A stretch of DNA of 6,338 bases, from assembly GCA_947584105.1 (NCBI GenBank), contig CANPWK010000062.1, forward strand, positions 1-6,338. Direction: 5' to 3'. Origin of the DNA: an uncultured Bacilli bacterium. GTDB taxonomy: Bacteria > Bacillota_I > Bacilli_A > RF39 > UBA660. Below are positions 1 through 5,630 of this stretch, in pieces; within the stretch, counting starts at the first letter, position 1, and every line of letters begins with the position of its first letter. The translations under genes and the position numbers were made by a program. The notes under the pieces are model-generated. The model saw nothing but the letters and a program-made list of their open reading frames with translations. It did not search any database and was not told the origin of the DNA.

Positions 1-1047
1 CGATGCCATTATTCCTGATAATGTAGCAACTTCAATAGAATGAGTCAATGCATTTTGACCATAACTAGTTCTAAAATTTAATCTACCAACTAATTCAACT
101 AGCTCTGGATCCATTTTAGCAATCCCTAATTTAAATAAAGCATTTTCTCCATATTCTAAAATTTTAGCTTTCATTTCCTTAGAAACCTTATCATAAACCT
201 CTTCAATACGAGCTGGATGAATACGTCCATCTTTAATTAAAGTTTCCAAAGTCACTCTAGCTATTTCTCTTCTTAATGGATCAAATGATGATAAAACTAT
301 TGCCTCAGGTGTATCATCAATAATTAAATCTACACCAGTTACTGCCTCTATAGTACGAATATTTCGTCCTTCTCTTCCAATAATTCTTCCCTTCATATCG
401 TCATCCGGTAAATTAACAACAGTAACTGTTTGTTCAGATGCAACATCACTAGCATATTTCTGCATACATTCAACAAGCATGCCTTTAGCTTTTTTATCAG
501 CAGTTAATTTCGCTTCTGATTCTCTTTCTTTAATATAAGAAGAAATTTCCAAATTCATTTCTTCCTCTACTCTTTTTAAAACTAAATCTTTAGCCTTATC
601 TTTAGAATAACCAGAAATTTGTTCCAATAAATCTAATTGTTCCTGTTTTATTTGTTCCACTTTTGCCTGTTCATTTTGAATATCATCTTGTTTTTCTTGT
701 AATTTTTGTTCCTTTTCATCTAACAGATTTTCACGATTCTGTAAGTTTTCATCACGTCTTTCAATACTTTCCTCACGTGAAATTAATCTCTTTTCACTAT
801 CTTTTAATTCTGTTTTTTTCTCTTTTAACTCATTTTCAATAGTTTCTTTATATTGTTTAGCCTCTGATTTAGCTGAATTTATAGTTTCACTTTTAATTTT
901 TTCAGCTTCATCATATGCAGCTTTTATAATTCTATTAGCTTCTTCTTGTTTTTTAGAATTCTTTATATTAATGATCACAAACATTACGATTAATCCAATA
1001 ATAATTCCAACAATGAATAACAAAATGGAGATTATCATACTTGACAT
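1..1047 (-). CDS. rny: Ribonuclease Y, N-terminal 349 residues (partial, cut by left window edge)
   Basis: RNase Y is the membrane-anchored endoribonuclease that starts mRNA decay in many Firmicutes. The frame was read by reverse-complementing 1047 to 1 and is open throughout. Residues 4-27 form one hydrophobic N-terminal membrane segment. Residues about 31-205 are a long charged Glu/Lys/Gln-rich coiled coil. Residues 207-270 are the KH RNA-binding domain, with the family signature GRIIGREGRNIRTIE at 220-234 followed by TGVDLIIDDTPEAI. The last visible part, ending THSIEVATLSGIMAS, enters the HD phosphohydrolase domain. Its metal-binding HD pair and the C-terminus lie beyond position 1; family members are about 510-520 residues. 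The start at 1047 is supported by GGAGG at 1054-1058 six bases upstream. Its neighbour recA, on the same strand and 101 bp upstream, is a common Firmicute arrangement. A separate promoter candidate lies between them. Identification is secure from sequence motifs. Confidence 0.96.
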   Translation of the reverse strand, partial: MSSMIISILLFIVGIIIGLIVMFVIINIKNSKKQEEANRIIKAAYDEAEKIKSETINSAKSEAKQYKETIENELKEKKTELKDSEKRLISREESIERRDENLQNRENLLDEKEQKLQEKQDDIQNEQAKVEQIKQEQLDLLEQISGYSKDKAKDLVLKRVEEEMNLEISSYIKERESEAKLTADKKAKGMLVECMQKYASDVASEQTVTVVNLPDDDMKGRIIGREGRNIRTIEAVTGVDLIIDDTPEAIVLSSFDPLRREIARVTLETLIKDGRIHPARIEEVYDKVSKEMKAKILEYGENALFKLGIAKMDPELVELVGRLNFRTSYGQNALTHSIEVATLSGIMAS

Positions 1048-1064
1048 AACTTTCCTCCATTTCC

Positions 1065-1082
1065 TAGGTATTTTACTACCTA
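1065..1082 (-). other. Small inverted repeat in the rny leader
   Basis: TAGGTA at 1065-1070 and TACCTA at 1077-1082 are perfect 6-bp arms around a 6-base loop. With the predicted rny start of transcription near 1081, the repeat would form a hairpin at the extreme 5' end of the mRNA, about 7 bases before the ribosome site. A 5'-terminal hairpin could protect the message or tune its decay, but that role is inference and the repeat is short. Confidence 0.35.
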
Positions 1083-1087
1083 TTATT

Positions 1088-1116
1088 AGTTTAATAAAAA
1101 TTATACAATATGTCAA
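1088..1116 (-). promoter_or_regulatory. Candidate vegetative promoter for rny
   Basis: On the minus strand a perfect -35 box TTGACA (1111-1116) is followed after 17 bases by TAAACT (1088-1093), which matches four of six -10 positions. Transcription would start near 1081, leaving a leader of about 34 bases before the rny ATG. A perfect TATAAT also sits at 1100-1105, but only 5 bases from the TTGACA, and no good -35 lies at its proper distance. The region is therefore probably a promoter, while the exact boxes are uncertain. Confidence 0.5.
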
Positions 1117-1135
1117 GTCACTATTTTATTTGAAT

Positions 1136-1158
1136 AAAAAAGATAAAACTATTTATCT
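1136..1158 (-). terminator. Weak intrinsic terminator overlapping the recA stop codon
   Basis: In the minus-strand RNA, AGATAAA (1158-1152) and TTTATCT (1147-1141) form a perfect 7-bp stem with a 4-base loop containing the recA TAG stop. Five T residues (1140-1136) follow at once. The geometry is that of a Rho-independent terminator, but the stem has only one G-C pair, so termination is probably partial. A terminating ribosome would also cover the stem. Confidence 0.35.
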
Positions 1159-2168
1159 GTTTTACCTATTTCTAAAGTATCATTGTTTGCAAAAAACTTT
1201 CTAACTTCCTTTTCAATATCAGCACATTCTTTAGGGTTATTTTTTAACCATTCTTTAACATTTTCTTTACCTTGTCCTACTTTCTCACCCTTATAAGAAT
1301 ACCATGCTCCACTCTTGTCAAGAACATTAGCTTGTGCTCCTAAATCAACAATTTCTCCTAATTTAGAAATTCCTGTCCCATACATAATATCAACAGAACA
1401 ACTTTTAAATGGAGGAGCCATTTTGTTCTTAACTACTTTTATATTAGCCTTATTACCTATAATATCAGTTCCTAATTTAATTTGTTCTCCTCTTCTAATT
1501 TCTAATCTAACTGATGAATAAAATTTTAAAGCTCTACCACCTGGAGTAACTTCTGGGTTTCCAAACATAACTCCTACTTTTTCTCTTAATTGATTAATAA
1601 ATATAGCTATTGTATTAGTCTTATTAATAATTCCAGACAATTTTCTTAATGCTTGACTCATTAATCGCGCTTGCAATCCGACATGTGAATCTCCCATTTC
1701 TCCTTCAATTTCAGCTTGTGGAACTAAAGCAGCTACACTATCTATTACTATAATACTAATAGCACCACTTCTAACCAAAGCTTCACATATTTCAAGAGCT
1801 TGCTCCCCATTATCTGGTTGAGATAATAACAAATCATTAATATTAACACCCAATTTAGAAGCATAAACAGGATCTAATGCATGTTCTGCATCAATAAATG
1901 CTGCTTTTCCTCCTAATTTTTGCGCTTCTGCTATTGCATGTAAAGCAAAAGTGGTTTTACCACTAGACTCTGGTCCATAAATTTCAATAATTCTTCCCTT
2001 TGGATATCCTCCAATACCTAATGCTGTATCTAAAGATATAGAACCACTAGAAATAACTTCAACTTTTTGATGAGCATGTTCTCCTAATTTCATAACAGCT
2101 CCTTTACCAAATTGTTTTTCTATATCTTGCATTACTTGTTCTAAAGTTTTGTCAGTTGTTTTTGACAT
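1149..2168 (-). CDS. recA: Recombinase RecA (complete, 339 aa)
   Basis: RecA forms ATP-dependent filaments on single-stranded DNA, drives strand exchange in recombinational repair and stimulates LexA self-cleavage in the SOS response. The Walker A motif GPESSGKTT is at residues 65-73. The catalytic glutamate lies in FIDAEHALDP (E95), and the Walker B strand IIVIDSVAAL at 139-148. DNA-binding loop L1 is around EGEMGDSHVG (155-164). Loop L2 lies within residues 191-213, with Q193 and the conserved GVMFGNPE. The C-terminal domain carries the usual SGAWYSYKGEKVGQG (285-299). The 339 residues are normal for the family, but the tail ends in IGKTDK and lacks the acidic C-terminus of E. coli RecA. 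The start is set by AGGAGG at 2175-2180, six bases upstream. No inteins or missing key residues were seen. A consensus promoter and a LexA-like operator lie directly upstream. Confidence 0.99.
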   Translation of the reverse strand: MSKTTDKTLEQVMQDIEKQFGKGAVMKLGEHAHQKVEVISSGSISLDTALGIGGYPKGRIIEIYGPESSGKTTFALHAIAEAQKLGGKAAFIDAEHALDPVYASKLGVNINDLLLSQPDNGEQALEICEALVRSGAISIIVIDSVAALVPQAEIEGEMGDSHVGLQARLMSQALRKLSGIINKTNTIAIFINQLREKVGVMFGNPEVTPGGRALKFYSSVRLEIRRGEQIKLGTDIIGNKANIKVVKNKMAPPFKSCSVDIMYGTGISKLGEIVDLGAQANVLDKSGAWYSYKGEKVGQGKENVKEWLKNNPKECADIEKEVRKFFANNDTLEIGKTDK

Positions 2169-2195
2169 ATGTTTCCTCCTTATTAAGACAATTTA

Positions 2196-2224
2196 ATTAT
2201 ATAATATTTAAAAATCATTGTCAA
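2196..2224 (-). promoter_or_regulatory. Consensus sigma-A promoter of recA
   Basis: On the minus strand TTGACA (2219-2224) and TATAAT (2196-2201) are both perfect matches to the vegetative consensus and are separated by exactly 17 bases (2202-2218). Transcription should start near 2189, giving a leader of about 20 bases that contains the AGGAGG ribosome site. Such a strong core promoter fits a gene that is held down by a repressor and released on DNA damage. Confidence 0.88.
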
Positions 2225-2233
2225 CACTTTTTT

Positions 2234-2249
2234 CGAACATTTGTATGTT
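2234..2249 (-). promoter_or_regulatory. LexA-like operator upstream of recA
   Basis: Plus-strand bases 2234-2247 read CGAACATTTGTATG. This agrees at 12 of 14 positions with the Firmicute SOS box as I know it (CGAACRNRYGTTYG). One half (CGAAC) is perfect and the other is degenerate. A perfect dyad, AACAT-TTGT-ATGTT, covers 2236-2249 with its centre two bases away. The site ends 9 bases upstream of the recA -35 box. LexA binding is inferred from the match and from the identity of the gene. Confidence 0.6.
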
Positions 2250-2275
2250 TAATGAGCCCTAATTTTTACTTTTTA

Positions 2276-2317
2276 TGAAAATATGCAATATGTTTTTTGA
2301 CATATCGCATAATTTTA
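2276..2317 (-). terminator. Probable terminator of the spoVFA-spoVFB operon
   Basis: Bases 2282-2293 and 2300-2311 form a 12-bp stem around a 6-base loop. The single imperfect pair (2287/2306) is a G-U wobble in minus-strand RNA but an A-C mismatch in plus-strand RNA, so the structure is better on the minus strand. There it is preceded by AAAAT and followed by TTTTC. It lies about 50 bases past the spoVFB stop and before the recA operator, where a terminator is expected. The T-tract is short, so read-through is possible. Confidence 0.5.
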
Positions 2318-2366
2318 GCATCAAATATTAAATTTTTAAATTTAGAAAATTAAAGTGAATTTTTTA

Positions 2367-2948
2367 CTATTTAGTCTTTTTATATTCTTTTAATACTGGT
2401 TGTATTTGAGTATTTTCCAAAGCTTTTTCTATTGTTGGTACTAACATATCATAATGAGCAATTAATGAATTTGGTTTATTAATATAATTATCTTGACCAA
2501 ATGGGACAAAATAAACATTTTTATTATTATAAAGTTTCATAATATTTTCCCCACTAAGTCCTAGCCCATCATTAGTAGAAACAGCTATAACAATTGGTTT
2601 ACCATTTCGAATCGTTGCTTTTACAGCTAAATTTACTGGATTATCTGTAATTCCATTAGCCATTTTACCTAGAAAATCACCTGTCGCAGGCATTACTACC
2701 ATAACATCCATTGGATTTTTGGGACCAAAAGTTTCAGCTTCTACTATATTAGAAGCTATATCATGCCCTGTAATTTCTTTTAATTTATCTAAAAAATCCT
2801 TACTTTTGCCAAATCTAGTATCATACTTTTGAATATTTTCTGATACTATAGGATAAACATCATATCCCAATGTTTTTAAATTGGCTATTGTAAATAAAGT
2901 TTCCTTTAAAGTACAAAAAGACGAAGTAATTGCAAAACCTATTTTCAT
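2367..2948 (-). CDS. spoVFB: Dipicolinate synthase subunit B (193 aa)
   Basis: With subunit A it makes dipicolinic acid from a lysine-pathway dihydrodipicolinate-type intermediate in the mother cell during sporulation; the product is moved into the forespore and chelates calcium. The protein resembles the flavoprotein-like fold of B. subtilis SpoVFB. An N-terminal strand and loop, GFAITSSFCT (4-13), is followed by TRFG at 44-47. The motif MPATGDFLGKMANGITDNPV lies at 86-105, ATIRNGKPIVIAVSTNDGLG at 111-130, and VPFGQDNYINKPNS at 148-161. Family members are about 195-200 residues, so it is full length. Its ATG overlaps the spoVFA stop as ATGA, a sign of translational coupling. AAGGGGG inside the end of spoVFA, about seven bases upstream, serves as the ribosome site. 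The identification rests on recalled family motifs and the pairing with subunit A. Confidence 0.93.
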   Translation of the reverse strand: MKIGFAITSSFCTLKETLFTIANLKTLGYDVYPIVSENIQKYDTRFGKSKDFLDKLKEITGHDIASNIVEAETFGPKNPMDVMVVMPATGDFLGKMANGITDNPVNLAVKATIRNGKPIVIAVSTNDGLGLSGENIMKLYNNKNVYFVPFGQDNYINKPNSLIAHYDMLVPTIEKALENTQIQPVLKEYKKTK

Positions 2949-3700
2949 AATTCATCCCCCTTAAATTTTTTTAACAATACTTTTCCTGCTCTTTCTGGTG
3001 CATATTTACTTGGAATAGATGAATATAATTGGTATTCAAAAGGATAATCTAAAATTTTAGTTTGATCTATTGCATAAGGTGTAGATGCTATATCTAAAAA
3101 CAAGCCATTAATTTCTTTTAAAATATCCTCATCAATAATATGTTTAGGAACTGTATTTATAATTAATTTACTATTCACAAGTACTTTTTTTAAGTCTTCT
3201 TTATTACTTGTAACAAAAGAATTATCTATTATTCCTTTATCTTTATCTTCTACGCCTACTATAACTAAATAATCATTCTTTAATCTATCATATAATTTTT
3301 TACCTATATTACCATATCCCAATATACAAATAGAAGTTTTATCAATATTTCTAATTTTATGCATTATACCATCTACAGTAATTAAAGAATTTTCTTCTCT
3401 AATTTCATCATCATCTAAAAAACTTTCGACATGACCCACTAAATTATCTTTTCTACCTGTATAAATTAAGCCATTATAATTATTAAATATATTACTTGGA
3501 ACTACAACATTATTAGCACGATTATTTTTTATACCACTCATTGGGAGTACCACAATATTATAATTATTAATATTATTTAAATCTCCTTTTTTAACATCGA
3601 TCATATCTTCATATCCAATAGTAAATATTTCATGTTCAGTTTTTAAAGTATCAATTAAAATTTCATAACGATCATCATGACCTAAAAATAATATTTTCAT
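2945..3700 (-). CDS. spoVFA: Dipicolinate synthase subunit A (251 aa, short form)
   Basis: This is the NAD(P)-binding partner of SpoVFB in dipicolinate synthesis. The N-terminus is a nucleotide-fold start, KILFLGHDDR. A second dinucleotide-binding region has ICILGYGNIGKKL at 124-136 with the GxGxxG pattern (128-133). A motif INTVPKHIID at 181-190 is followed by LFLDIAS at 200-206. The C-terminus has IPSKYAPERAGKVL (229-242), matching the APKTAG-type end of the B. subtilis protein. At 251 residues it is about 45 shorter than B. subtilis SpoVFA (297 as I recall), mainly through shorter loops, but it keeps both ends, so it is not truncated. I place the start at 3700 rather than the upstream in-frame ATG at 3718, because GGAGG (3705-3709) lies between them and would otherwise be coding. 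It overlaps spoVFB by four bases. Confidence 0.9.
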   Translation of the reverse strand: MKILFLGHDDRYEILIDTLKTEHEIFTIGYEDMIDVKKGDLNNINNYNIVVLPMSGIKNNRANNVVVPSNIFNNYNGLIYTGRKDNLVGHVESFLDDDEIREENSLITVDGIMHKIRNIDKTSICILGYGNIGKKLYDRLKNDYLVIVGVEDKDKGIIDNSFVTSNKEDLKKVLVNSKLIINTVPKHIIDEDILKEINGLFLDIASTPYAIDQTKILDYPFEYQLYSSIPSKYAPERAGKVLLKKFKGDEL

Positions 3701-3704
3701 AAAT

Positions 3705-3709
3705 CCTCC
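3705..3709 (-). promoter_or_regulatory. Ribosome binding site that fixes the spoVFA start
   Basis: GGAGG on the minus strand lies four bases before the ATG at 3700-3698 and downstream of two in-frame ATG codons at 3718 and 3715. No Shine-Dalgarno sequence precedes those two, so translation most likely begins at 3700, which also gives the expected nucleotide-fold N-terminus. Confidence 0.8.
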
Positions 3710-3723
3710 GTTCATCATATTTT

Positions 3724-3736
3724 ATTATATTTAATG
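3724..3736 (-). promoter_or_regulatory. Weak candidate -10 region for spoVFA
   Basis: The minus strand carries CATTAAATA at 3728-3736, one base off the CATANNNTA -10 pattern of the mother-cell sigma factors E and K. It overlaps a TATAAT at 3724-3729. Either would start transcription about 20 bases before the spoVFA ATG. I see no matching -35 box for either reading, so this is only a candidate. B. subtilis spoVF is known to be expressed late in the mother cell under sigma K. Confidence 0.25.
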
Positions 3737-3742
3737 TTTTTG

Positions 3743-3771
3743 GTGACTAAATAAAAAAAATAACATACAAT
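3743..3771 (+). promoter_or_regulatory. Candidate promoter of asnB
   Basis: TACAAT (3766-3771) matches five of six -10 positions, and GTGACT (3743-3748), 17 bases upstream, matches four of six -35 positions. Transcription would start near 3778, only about nine bases before the ATG, so the ribosome site AGGTGA would sit at the very 5' end of the message. No better promoter is visible in the 86-base gap. The absence of room also rules out a T-box or other long leader here. Confidence 0.4.
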
Positions 3772-3776
3772 ATTTT

Positions 3777-3782
3777 AGGTGA
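3777..3782 (+). promoter_or_regulatory. Ribosome binding site of asnB
   Basis: AGGTGA lies four bases before the ATG at 3787. That start places a cysteine at residue 2, which becomes the catalytic N-terminal nucleophile, so the start is certain on functional grounds as well. Confidence 0.75.
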
Positions 3783-3786
3783 TATT

Positions 3787-5565
3787 ATGTGTGCAATATT
3801 AGGATTTATTGGAAAAAATCATTTAGATAAAAATTTATTTAAGGAAATGTTAGAATTAATGAGTAATCGAGGCAATGATAACACAGGATTCTATTTTGAT
3901 AAAAATATTATGTTAGGACATAAAAGATTAGCTATAAGAGATATAGAAAATGGAAATCAACCTATGTCATTTAAAGAATATATTATTGTTTATAATGGTG
4001 AAATATATAATGTAGATGAAATAAAAGAAGATTTACTTAATCAAGGATATGAGTTTTCTACTAACTGTGATACAGAAGTCATTTTAAAAGGATATGCTTG
4101 TTATAAAGAAAAGATATTGCAAAAATTAGAAGGAATATTCGCTTTTACAATATATAATAAAAAGAAAAAATCATTATTTATCGCTAGAGATCGTTTTGGG
4201 GTAAAACCATTATATTATACTAAAAAAAATAAAAATTTTATTTTTTCATCTACCATTAAATCCATATTAAAAAGTAAAATAATAAAACCAATTCTAACTA
4301 AAGAAGAAATTGCCAATTTAGTGTCATTAGGACCATCTAGAAAATGTGGTAGTGGTATTTTTAAAGATCTATATGAATTAAGACCAGCTCACTATTTAAT
4401 TTTAAAAAATAATAAAATAAAGATTAAAAGATATTGGCAAGTACAATCGAAAAAATGTAATGATACATTTGAAGAAGCTAAAATTAAAATAAGAAATTTA
4501 TTATCTGATTCAATAAAAAGGCAAATGGTATCAGATGTTCCAATTGCGACTTTATTAAGCGGTGGACTAGACTCTAGTTTAATTACAGCTATAGTAGCTT
4601 TAAATAGTAAAGAGTTAACTACATATTCAATTGATTATGAAGACAACGATAAATTTTTTAAAAAAAATAACTTTACAGTCTCACAAGATGAATATTTTAT
4701 AAATGTTATGAGTAAAACATTTAATACAAACCATCAATATAAAACAATTACCCAAAAAGATGTAGTAAATCTACTTGAAAAAACGCTTTATTTAAGAGAT
4801 TATCCAGGTATGACTGATATCGATTCTTCCCTTTTTTGGTTTTCTAAAGAAATCTCTAAAGAACATAAAGTTATCCTAAGTGGTGAATGTGCAGATGAAA
4901 TATTTGGAGGATATCCATGGTTTTATAGGAAAGAACTAAATAATCTATTTCCATGGATAAACAATATTGAATATAGACAAAAATTATTAAAACCTGAACT
5001 TAAAATTAATATTAAAAAATATATAAAAAAAGAATATAAAAGAATGATTAAAGAAATTCCGAAAAAAGATCGTAAACAAAAAAATAAACAACTATTTTAT
5101 ATTAATATGACTCATTTTATGACTACCCTACTTGATCGTAAAGATAGAATGACCATGGGGGCAACAATTGAAGCAAGAGTTCCTTTTGCTGATACTAAAT
5201 TAATAGAATATTTATGGAATTTACCTTTTGATTATAAATATAAAGATGGTTGTGAAAAGTATCTTTTAAGAGAAGCTTTTCAAGGAGTTATTCCAGATGA
5301 AATTTTATATAGGAAGAAAAACCCTTATCCAAAAACACATCACCCTTATTTTTTAGACAATGTAAGAAAACTACTAAAAGAAAGATTAAAAAATGGTAAT
5401 TTAGAAAAAATATTTGACATTAATGAAATTAATAAGCTCTTAGATGAAGAAAATGATTATGATATTCCATGGTTTGGGCAATTAATGACCAAGCCACAAC
5501 TAATTGCTTATTTATATCAAATAGATTTGTGGATAGAAAAATATAATATAATAATAAAAATATAA
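3787..5565 (+). CDS. asnB: Asparagine synthetase, glutamine-hydrolysing (592 aa)
   Basis: It converts aspartate, ATP and glutamine to asparagine, AMP, pyrophosphate and glutamate in the cytoplasm. Residues about 1-200 are a class II glutamine amidotransferase domain. Cys2 is the nucleophile exposed after Met removal, with R47 in GHKRLAI, YNGEIYN at 69-75 and CDTE at 94-97 for glutamine binding, and RDRFGVKPLYY at 134-144. The synthetase domain begins near 225. Its ATP pyrophosphatase loop is SGGLDSS at 258-264, and SGECADEIFGGY is at 365-376. The segment LLDRKDRMTMGATIEARVPF (448-467) is also typical of the family. Length is within the usual 550-630 range and all expected catalytic residues are present. 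Residue 3 is alanine where many relatives have glycine (MCGI), a mild variation. The gene is transcribed away from spoVFA and ends at a long inverted repeat. Related amidotransferase-synthetases act in peptide or sugar modification, but no partner genes suggest that here. Confidence 0.95.
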   Translation: MCAILGFIGKNHLDKNLFKEMLELMSNRGNDNTGFYFDKNIMLGHKRLAIRDIENGNQPMSFKEYIIVYNGEIYNVDEIKEDLLNQGYEFSTNCDTEVILKGYACYKEKILQKLEGIFAFTIYNKKKKSLFIARDRFGVKPLYYTKKNKNFIFSSTIKSILKSKIIKPILTKEEIANLVSLGPSRKCGSGIFKDLYELRPAHYLILKNNKIKIKRYWQVQSKKCNDTFEEAKIKIRNLLSDSIKRQMVSDVPIATLLSGGLDSSLITAIVALNSKELTTYSIDYEDNDKFFKKNNFTVSQDEYFINVMSKTFNTNHQYKTITQKDVVNLLEKTLYLRDYPGMTDIDSSLFWFSKEISKEHKVILSGECADEIFGGYPWFYRKELNNLFPWINNIEYRQKLLKPELKINIKKYIKKEYKRMIKEIPKKDRKQKNKQLFYINMTHFMTTLLDRKDRMTMGATIEARVPFADTKLIEYLWNLPFDYKYKDGCEKYLLREAFQGVIPDEILYRKKNPYPKTHHPYFLDNVRKLLKERLKNGNLEKIFDINEINKLLDEENDYDIPWFGQLMTKPQLIAYLYQIDLWIEKYNIIIKI

Positions 5566-5630
5566 ATAAAAAAAGTATGTAATTAAGAAAGTTAGTAAAG
5601 TAATAACCTCATAAACATACTTTTTTTATT
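5565..5630. terminator. Bidirectional terminator between asnB and the converging gene
   Basis: Bases 5565-5580 and 5615-5630 are perfectly complementary over 16 bp, with A7 then GTATGT in the left arm and ACATAC then T7 in the right arm. They enclose a 34-base loop. Because one arm carries the A-run and the other the T-run, the structure can end transcription on both strands. The last base of the asnB stop codon starts the left arm, and the stop of the minus-strand gene (5626-5628) lies in the right arm. The large loop is atypical, so efficiency is uncertain. Confidence 0.75.

Noticed and set aside
971..1204. Plus-strand open frame of 77 codons with hydrophobic residues
   Set aside because: It lies antisense to the rny start and the recA end, has no ribosome site and reads as low-complexity Ile/Leu/Asn/Lys from AT-rich DNA.
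1315..1521. Plus-strand open frame of 68 codons
   Set aside because: It is entirely antisense to the conserved RecA coding region, with no start signal.
2295..2316. Plus-strand TTGACA followed by CATAAT near the spoVFB-recA gap
   Set aside because: The boxes are only five bases apart and no plus-strand gene follows; the bases are explained by the hairpin.
3761..3768. TAACATAC upstream of asnB resembles the ACATAC arm of the terminator after asnB
   Set aside because: Six to seven shared bases in AT-rich DNA can easily be chance; no larger repeat surrounds them.
3701..3786. Possible T-box or amino-acid-responsive leader for asnB
   Set aside because: The 86-base gap is too short for a T-box, and neither a specifier hairpin nor an antiterminator sequence is seen.
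4222..4667. Runs of eight A residues within asnB (4222-4229 and 4660-4667) as possible slippage or frameshift sites
   Set aside because: The frame continues with normal family motifs on both sides, and such runs are expected where Lys codons are AAA in AT-rich DNA.
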